Assembly: GCA_028290685.1 (NCBI GenBank) | Contig: JAQGJI010000022.1 | Coordinates: 1 to 30,298 of the forward strand | Direction of reading: 5' to 3' | Length of the DNA stretch: 30,298 nt | Source: Devosia sp. | Lineage (GTDB): Bacteria; Pseudomonadota; Alphaproteobacteria; Rhizobiales; Devosiaceae | In this document: positions 25,030 to 30,298 of the stretch, piece after piece | Layout: every line of letters starts with the position of its first letter | How positions within the stretch are numbered: position 1 is the first letter of the stretch | Position numbers and translations under genes: made by a program | The notes under the pieces: model-generated | Seen by the model: the letters and a program-made list of their open reading frames with translations, nothing else | Database searches by the model: none | What the model was told of the DNA's origin: nothing

Positions 25030-25080
25030 ATTATGCCAGTCAATGATGCACTCCAACAACAATCACATCAGATTGCATCA
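25030..25080 (-). promoter_or_regulatory. Candidate promoter with overlapping inverted-repeat operator for the importer genes
   Basis: Read on the minus strand, TTGTTG (25059-25054), 18 bp, CATAAT (25035-25030) resembles a sigma-70-type -35/-10 pair. It is 154 bp before the binding-protein ATG. A 7-bp inverted repeat TGATGCA / TGCATCA (25044-25050 and 25074-25080) overlaps it, as an operator for an RpiR-type repressor would. Both matches are modest. Confidence 0.35.
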
Positions 25081-25082
25081 GT

Positions 25083-25997
25083 TCATTTGACATAAGGGCT
25101 GAGAACATCGCGGGCCAGCAGAAAGCCGCGCTTGATCTTGTCGTCCGTGCCCTCGAAATTGCGATCCTCGTGTTCGATGATTACGGAGCCGTCATAGCCG
25201 GCGCGGTAGAGGCCGGAAAAGAACTGGGCCCAATCGATGTCGCCCAAGCCCGGCATGCGGGGCACCTGCCAGCCGATACCAGCCGACATGATGCCGTTCT
25301 CATAGAGCCCGTCGCGATCGATCATCACGTCCTTGGCATGGACGTGAACCATCCTGGCACCGAATTCGCGGATGAAGCGCGGCTGGTCGATCATCTGCCA
25401 GACCAGGTGCGAGGGATCGTAGTTCATGCCCACCCCGGTTTCCCACGTCTCGAAGATGCGCCGCCAGATCCGAGGCGAATAGGCGATGTTGTGCCCGCCC
25501 GGCCATTCGTCATGGCTGAAGATCATCGGGCAGTTTTCAAAGGCCAGCGTTACACCCGCATCGCGCGCATGGGCGATGATAGGCGCAAAGATGTCTCTCG
25601 CCCTTGTCCAGTTCTCCTCGACATTGAGCGAGCGATCCCCACCCATGAAGGTATTCACGACTGGCACGTTGAGCACGCTGGCAGCGCTAATGACCTTTTT
25701 GAGGTGCCCAGTGACCTGGTCGCGATGGGCGGCGTCGGCATGGAGTGGATTGGGATAATAGCCCAGCCCGGAGATGGCGATACCCTTGGCGGTGAGCCCA
25801 TCAACGATCTCCCCGGCCTGGCTTATGGACAGCCCATCGACATTGATGTGAGACGTTCCCGCATAGCGGCGCGTTTCTGCGCCCGATTGCGGCCAGCACG
25901 CAATTTCCAGCGCGTTGAAGCCGCTGTCTGCCGCCCAGCCCGCAACCTCCATGAGGGAGGTATCCGGAAATGGCGCTGTCAGGATTCCAAGTTTCAT
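25083..25997 (-). CDS. TIM-barrel sugar (phosphate) isomerase/epimerase
   Basis: A 304-aa cytoplasmic protein of the xylose-isomerase-like TIM-barrel superfamily. The metal-binding set is visible: Glu154 (FENCP), Asp194 (NYDPSH), His220 (HVHAKD) and Glu275 (IEHED). Other conserved parts are GFNALEIACWP and GLGYYPNPLH. These enzymes isomerise or epimerise free or phosphorylated sugars and keto-sugars. The ATG overlaps the stop of the Gfo/Idh/MocA gene by 4 bp, so the two act in the same pathway. The exact substrate is unknown. Confidence 0.92.
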   Translation of the reverse strand: MKLGILTAPFPDTSLMEVAGWAADSGFNALEIACWPQSGAETRRYAGTSHINVDGLSISQAGEIVDGLTAKGIAISGLGYYPNPLHADAAHRDQVTGHLKKVISAASVLNVPVVNTFMGGDRSLNVEENWTRARDIFAPIIAHARDAGVTLAFENCPMIFSHDEWPGGHNIAYSPRIWRRIFETWETGVGMNYDPSHLVWQMIDQPRFIREFGARMVHVHAKDVMIDRDGLYENGIMSAGIGWQVPRMPGLGDIDWAQFFSGLYRAGYDGSVIIEHEDRNFEGTDDKIKRGFLLARDVLSPYVK

Positions 25998-27154
25998 GCC
26001 GCTTCTCCCACCTCTATCCAGCGGCCTTCCCTGGCGCTCTTGATCACCGCATCGCAGAACAGCATTTCAAAATGGCCGTCTTCGAAGCTGGCATAGCTTG
26101 CCCCAGCCGATCGCCCACCCGCAAGAACATCGGCATAAACGGCGCGGAAGAAAGCAAAGAACGTATCGGCAAAACCCTCGACATGCCCACCCGGCAGGCT
26201 CGCTGCCGATCCACCAGCGCCATTCATGAGCCCTGCATCGCGCTGCAAGATCTGGTTGGGCGCATCGCGGTGGCCCAGCCATAAATGATCGGGATGCTCG
26301 GAGTGCCAGGCTGCCGACCCGGACGCCCCCGAGATTTCCCAGCTCATGGCGTTCTTGCGGCCATGGCTGACCTGGCTGGTGGTGAAGGCGCCGCGCGCGC
26401 CATTGGCGAAACGCAGCAGGATCATGCCTGCATCGTCGGTCTCGATCCGTCGCGCTTCGCTGGCCTGGCCGCCGGACCTGGTGAACGTTTCGAGCCGGCC
26501 AAGCGGGCGTTGGCGTTCATCGATAAAGGTTGCAAGTTCCGCAAGCACGGCAGTCGGCTTCAGCCCGCTGATGAAACCGGTCAGATCGAGCCAGTGCGTG
26601 CCGATATCGGCGACCGAACGCAGGGTACCGCCCTCTTCGGTCTCCAGCCGCCAGTTCCAGTCCGTTGCTTTGGCCAGCCAGTCCTGATGGTAGTGGCCAG
26701 AAATCAGGCGAATGTCTCCCAACTCGCCCGCAGCGACCATGCCATGCGCCTGCTGGTTCAGCGGATAAAAGCGCGTGTTGTAGCAAACCGCAGCAACAAG
26801 ACCGCTGGCGCGGGCGCGCTCCACCATTTCAGCCGATTCAGCCGAGGTCATTGCCAGTGGTTTTTCGCAGATAACATGCTTGCCAGCCGCCAGGATTGCC
26901 TTGACCTGGGCAAAATGGGCATGGTTGGGCGAGGTGACGTGCACGGCTTTCACCGCCGGGTCCGCCAGCAGATCGTCCAGTGAGGCATAGGCCCTGGGCA
27001 CGCCGAGCGAGCCCGCCCGCTCCACGCCGCGATTGGGGCTTGAGCCCAGCACGCCGGTGATGCGCAGGCCCAGGCGGCGCAGCGCCCAGATGTGCACGGT
27101 CCCGATAAAACCAGTGCCGATAACGGCGACGCCCACATCGCTCAGACCGGACAT
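25994..27154 (-). CDS. Gfo/Idh/MocA-family NAD(P)-dependent oxidoreductase
   Basis: A 386-aa oxidoreductase. The Rossmann motif GTGFIG is at 13-18, the catalytic/cofactor motif CEKP at 96-99, and the second active-site pair DIGTHWLD (Asp183, His187) lies in the substrate domain. The family oxidises hydroxyl groups of sugars, inositols and glycosides. ATG 27154 follows GGGGAGG. Its overlap with the TIM-barrel gene and the neighbouring importer point to oxidation of the imported compound, possibly to a 3-keto form that the barrel enzyme then rearranges; that order is inferred. Confidence 0.93.
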   Translation of the reverse strand: MSGLSDVGVAVIGTGFIGTVHIWALRRLGLRITGVLGSSPNRGVERAGSLGVPRAYASLDDLLADPAVKAVHVTSPNHAHFAQVKAILAAGKHVICEKPLAMTSAESAEMVERARASGLVAAVCYNTRFYPLNQQAHGMVAAGELGDIRLISGHYHQDWLAKATDWNWRLETEEGGTLRSVADIGTHWLDLTGFISGLKPTAVLAELATFIDERQRPLGRLETFTRSGGQASEARRIETDDAGMILLRFANGARGAFTTSQVSHGRKNAMSWEISGASGSAAWHSEHPDHLWLGHRDAPNQILQRDAGLMNGAGGSAASLPGGHVEGFADTFFAFFRAVYADVLAGGRSAGASYASFEDGHFEMLFCDAVIKSAREGRWIEVGEAA

Positions 27155-27202
27155 GGCTTGCCTCCCCGGGCCAGATGCGACGCCCTGCCGGACCCCAGCA
27201 TG

Positions 27203-27925
27203 TTAAGCACCTGAGTATCCCCCATCCACCGCCAGGCATGTGCCGGTGATGACCGCAGACGCTTCGGACGCCAGAAACAGCACGGGCCCGGCAATATCCT
27301 CGGGCTGGCCCCAGCGCCCCAGCGGGGTACGCGCATTGACATTGGCGACATGGACCGGATCTGTGCGGCTGCGGGCGGATTGTTCGGTAACAATGAAGCC
27401 GGGCGCCACCGCATTGACGCGGATGCCATCGGGCGCCCAGGCGATGGCCAGCGACTTGGTGAGCTGTTCAACGGCGGCCTTGCTGGCGCCATAGGCCGGG
27501 TTGCGCGGGCTGCCGAAGCGCGCATACATCGAGGCTATGTTGATCAGCCTGCCCCTGCTGGCCTTGAGGTGGGGATAAAAAGCTTCCGCCGTGCGGAAAG
27601 TACCGTGCAGATTGACGTTGACGACCTTCTCGAAAAAGGTGGGCTCCATCTCTTGCCCGCGCGAGGTTATTGCGGCGCAGTTAACGAGAATATCGAGCTT
27701 GTCGACCATGCCTCCCAAGGCACGGACAGCGGCTGCGTCGGTCACATCGAGCCGTTCGTAGCGGAAGCGCTCACGGTCTTCTTCTGCGGGCTGCTCTTCG
27801 ACGCCCGTAATGGTGACCAGGGCGCCCGCAGCCTGAAAAGCCCGGGCGATCAAGGCGCCGATACCAGCCCGGCTGGCGCCCACGACAAGCACAGATGCTC
27901 CGGAAAAATCGAAACTCGCCTGCAT
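27203..27925 (-). CDS. SDR-family NAD(P)-dependent oxidoreductase
   Basis: A 240-aa classical SDR. The cofactor motif GASRAGIG is at 16-23, then NCAA, the active-site Ser in INIASMYA, Tyr and Lys in PAYGASKAA, the PG motif in NAVAPGFIVTEQ, and a closing segment ITGTCLAVDGGYSG. ATG 27925 follows GGGGAG. It lies 50 bp after the RpiR gene and 48 bp before the Gfo/Idh/MocA gene, consistent with one operon. It is clearly different from the second SDR at the end of the importer genes, so two redox steps are likely in the pathway. Confidence 0.93.
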   Translation of the reverse strand: MQASFDFSGASVLVVGASRAGIGALIARAFQAAGALVTITGVEEQPAEEDRERFRYERLDVTDAAAVRALGGMVDKLDILVNCAAITSRGQEMEPTFFEKVVNVNLHGTFRTAEAFYPHLKASRGRLINIASMYARFGSPRNPAYGASKAAVEQLTKSLAIAWAPDGIRVNAVAPGFIVTEQSARSRTDPVHVANVNARTPLGRWGQPEDIAGPVLFLASEASAVITGTCLAVDGGYSGA

Positions 27926-27975
27926 GATCGTTCTCCCCCGGCATCACTATTGCCGATGATCAACAACTCTGCAAT

Positions 27976-28947
27976 CTAATTTTCACTTTTTGATTTTTGG
28001 TTTTGTCGTTTCATTTTGTCCGGTGCGACCTGTTCGCCCAAGCGTCTGCCCAGGCTGACGATCACCGCCTGGCACACCACCAGAGCCGGCACTTGCGACC
28101 GGAAATGACCGAGCCGGGCTTCGGTGACGTAAAGCACATGGCTGGCGAGCGGCACCACGGGGCTGAGTTCATTGTCGGTGATGGCAAGTACCGTAAGGCC
28201 TCGATTGGCAGCCAGCCGGGCAGCCTCCAAGGTCTCGGGCGTGTAGTCATCGAACGTTACCGCCAGCAACACGTCACGGGGGCCCATTGCCCCGACCTGT
28301 TGGGCGCGCATGGCGCCCAGATTGTCCACCAGATGCGCGCGTTTGCCCACATTGGCCAATCCAAAAACCGAATAGGCACCAATGCTGAACGCACCCCGCG
28401 CCGCTGCGACATGCACCACGTCGCAGGCAACCATGGCGTCCACGAAAGCAGCCAGTTCCTCTCGATCAAGGCTTTCCTCGATCCGCACCAGCGAATTGAC
28501 GGCAGCGTGCACGAAGCCCTCGAATACGCGGCCGGGATCGTTCAGATCGGCATCGGCTACGCCCGCGGCCGTGGTGCCCGTTCGCAGCTTGCTGACGCGC
28601 TCGGCATAAGGGGCACGCGGCCCCATCAACCGCTCCCGGAACACTGCCTGCAGTTCGGCAAAGCCAGCAAAACCCAGCTCCTTGGCAAAGCGGGTAATTG
28701 TTGCTGGCGGCACCTGCGCATGATCGGCCAACGTCACCAAGGTGCTGACAGCAACCTCCTCGGGGTGGTTGAGGAAGAAGCGCGCCACTTGTTGCAACCG
28801 TTTGCTCAGCGTGTTCTGCCGCCCGGCCAGCACCGTACAAAAGGCTTCGTAGTCCAAGATCGGGCTGGTTGGAGAAAGTGCTGGTTCGCGCAATTTGGCC
28901 TCGCTTGGGGCGTCCTGATGCTCGCACCGCTCCTGCCCGAAGCACAA
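27976..28947 (-). CDS. MurR/RpiR-family transcriptional regulator with SIS domain
   Basis: A 323-aa regulator. An N-terminal helix-turn-helix of the RpiR type (about 30-105) contains LSKRLQQVARFFLNHPEEVA and VPPATITRFAKELGF. A C-terminal sugar-isomerase (SIS) domain (about 140-290) would bind a phosphorylated sugar effector. The tail is basic (KMKRQNQKSKSEN). It is the first gene of the catabolic block and probably represses it until substrate is present. The start is doubtful: the frame opens with TTG at 28947, and other TTG codons occur further in. A well-placed GGGGAGGGCAAGATG (ATG at 28954) is in another frame. Confidence 0.88.
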   Translation of the reverse strand: MCFGQERCEHQDAPSEAKLREPALSPTSPILDYEAFCTVLAGRQNTLSKRLQQVARFFLNHPEEVAVSTLVTLADHAQVPPATITRFAKELGFAGFAELQAVFRERLMGPRAPYAERVSKLRTGTTAAGVADADLNDPGRVFEGFVHAAVNSLVRIEESLDREELAAFVDAMVACDVVHVAAARGAFSIGAYSVFGLANVGKRAHLVDNLGAMRAQQVGAMGPRDVLLAVTFDDYTPETLEAARLAANRGLTVLAITDNELSPVVPLASHVLYVTEARLGHFRSQVPALVVCQAVIVSLGRRLGEQVAPDKMKRQNQKSKSEN

Positions 28948-29152
28948 CTACCATCTTGCCCTCCCCTGTCGCCACCTGGTTTGGGGGTCAAATACGGGAA
29001 CAAAGCAACATGAGCGCACCCGTCAGCGACGCCACGGCGGCAGCACTAGGCACCCTTGATCGTACTGGCCGCTGAGCAATGGACCAATGACAAGCATGGG
29101 GCTCAGACGACTTGGGAGCCTCTCGGACAAACAAAAGCTCCTTGTCAGCTCT

Positions 29153-30298
29153 TCAGGAGCCGACCGGCTGGCCCGATCTGATAAACTCGGCTGCCGCGCG
29201 CAACGCCTCCAGGTCGCGAGGTGCGTTCAGCGCCTCTTGTGCCCGGCTTGCGGCATCTTCAGCCATACCAAGGGCTGCCTTGCGCAAGTCCGGATTGAGT
29301 TGCGCGATGAGCTCAAGACTGTGCAGCAGGTGCAGCACGACTTCGATCATGGCTGCACCATCGCGCGCTATCGGACGAAACGCATCCTCAAAGATGTCCT
29401 GGGCGTCGAGCGGGGGAACGGCGAGGCGGTCATGCTTGACCTCTGCTGGCTGCCCATCGAACTGCCAGCTCGAAAGCAGCCGCGTCATCGTCCCAATCAC
29501 ATCGATTGCAGTGCCCGGATCGTTCACCGCGGGCGAGAGTGCCCGGTCGGCGATCTGGCTCAGTACAATAAGGCCAAACCTTGGGTCATTGTCAAAAGTG
29601 CGCTGATCGCCCACGACGAAAGCGGCCGCCAGCGCAGTTGCCACCTCCTCGCTGATCTTTCCCTCCACTCTCATGAGCGGTCGCACTGCCGATACATAAG
29701 CGCCTGGGCGGGCTGTGACGGCAATCTGCAGATCATGTGCGCTGGCAAGCCGTTGCAGGCGGCCTGCATCGAAGTGTTGTACGTAGCCCAGCGTAGCTGC
29801 GCAGATGGAAGTCCCCTTCGGCTCTTCATCGAGGGACCGGCAATCAAACAGCGGATGGCGGGACAGACTGTGCAGGGCACGAGCGGTGGCCGCTTCAACC
29901 CGGTCAATCGTGTGCTCCACACGCCCGATATCGGAAATCTGCGCTATCCAGCGGATAAGAGCCGCTATAACCACCCCGACGACGCCCAGCGTCACCGAAA
30001 ACAGGAGCATGCGCCCCGCCGAACTGTAGATGCCGGCCGACAGCCCCAGGATCGCCAGGATCGAGAACAGGAATGCCCCGATAAAGACCGAAATGGAGGT
30101 TTGGGCGCCGCGGTCTCCCACGATCAGCGGAACGGCTCGCGGCGTGGTGGACGCCGAGGCTGACGCCAAAGCAGCAACCAGGGTGGACAGCGCGAATACT
30201 GAAACGGTTAGAAGGCTGGTGGCCAGTATCGCCAGGATAGACTGCACCGCCTCCTGGGAAATGGTGAACGGCAATTCCTCGGGTGCCCAGCGCGCCAG
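29153..30298 (-). CDS. DUF2254-type membrane protein, 5' end outside window
   Basis: At least 381 codons, open at the right edge of the window, so the true start is beyond 30298. The visible part begins within the membrane domain: two clear hydrophobic helices (AILATSLLTVSVFALSTLVA and a later SVFIGAFLFSILAILGL) plus a third (LLFSVTLGVVGVVIAALI), then a cytoplasmic domain with RTFDNDPRFGLIVLSQIADR and ALSPAVNDPGTAIDVI. These match the DUF2254 family of integral membrane proteins of unknown function. The TTG at 30274 is in frame but is not taken as the start, since the family has additional N-terminal membrane sequence. Confidence 0.88.
   Translation of the reverse strand: MARWAPEELPFTISQEAVQSILAILATSLLTVSVFALSTLVAALASASASTTPRAVPLIVGDRGAQTSISVFIGAFLFSILAILGLSAGIYSSAGRMLLFSVTLGVVGVVIAALIRWIAQISDIGRVEHTIDRVEAATARALHSLSRHPLFDCRSLDEEPKGTSICAATLGYVQHFDAGRLQRLASAHDLQIAVTARPGAYVSAVRPLMRVEGKISEEVATALAAAFVVGDQRTFDNDPRFGLIVLSQIADRALSPAVNDPGTAIDVIGTMTRLLSSWQFDGQPAEVKHDRLAVPPLDAQDIFEDAFRPIARDGAAMIEVVLHLLHSLELIAQLNPDLRKAALGMAEDAASRAQEALNAPRDLEALRAAAEFIRSGQPVGS

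Overview
The window is GC-rich, densely packed bacterial DNA. Its genes are typical of an alphaproteobacterium of the order Hyphomicrobiales; something near Devosia is my guess, not a demonstrated assignment. The evidence is a perfect CtrA-type box, rhizobial-style extracellular polysaccharide (EPS) genes, a type I secretion cluster with an alphaproteobacterial look, and an RpiR-controlled sugar importer with Gfo/Idh/MocA and TIM-barrel enzymes. I see no tRNA, rRNA, insertion sequence, phage gene or CRISPR array.

Region A (1-5951, minus strand) is a secretion cluster. It runs from an Asn/Asp/Ser-rich repeat protein (482 aa) through an intercistronic hairpin to a 680-aa repeat protein, then a type I secretion ABC transporter that leaves the window at its left edge. 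Neither repeat protein has an N-terminal signal peptide, so both are candidate type I secretion substrates or partners.

Region B (5952-8923) is regulatory. A 443-bp divergent region holds a CtrA-like box. It is followed by a LuxR/NarL-type regulator, a translationally coupled small protein with an R-x4-H (HEPN-like) motif, and a SARP/BTAD-type regulator. A repeat-rich non-coding stretch then precedes the EPS operon.

Region C (8924-14397, plus strand) is a polysaccharide operon: a small ORF, UDP-glucuronate decarboxylase, UDP-glucose dehydrogenase, a membrane GT2 glycosyltransferase and a dTDP-L-rhamnose 4-epimerase-like enzyme. The first two enzymes would make UDP-GlcA and UDP-xylose. Regions A to C together look like a surface or matrix locus in which secreted protein, EPS and regulators are encoded side by side.

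Region D (14939-18184, plus strand) looks like sulfur handling: an exported double-rhodanese sulfurtransferase, a YeeE/YedE (TsuA-like) sulfur-compound transporter, an exported Pro/Ala-rich protein with a repeated Cys motif, and a His-rich protein of unknown function. The last three genes overlap or abut.

Region E (18293-28947, minus strand) starts with a membrane-anchored alpha/beta hydrolase. It continues with a carbohydrate-catabolism block: an RpiR regulator, an SDR, a Gfo/Idh/MocA oxidoreductase, a TIM-barrel sugar isomerase/epimerase, then a ribose-type ABC importer (binding protein, double ATPase, two permeases) and a second SDR. Many of these genes overlap by 4 bp. The sugar or polyol cannot be named from sequence alone. 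A DUF2254-type membrane protein runs off the right edge.
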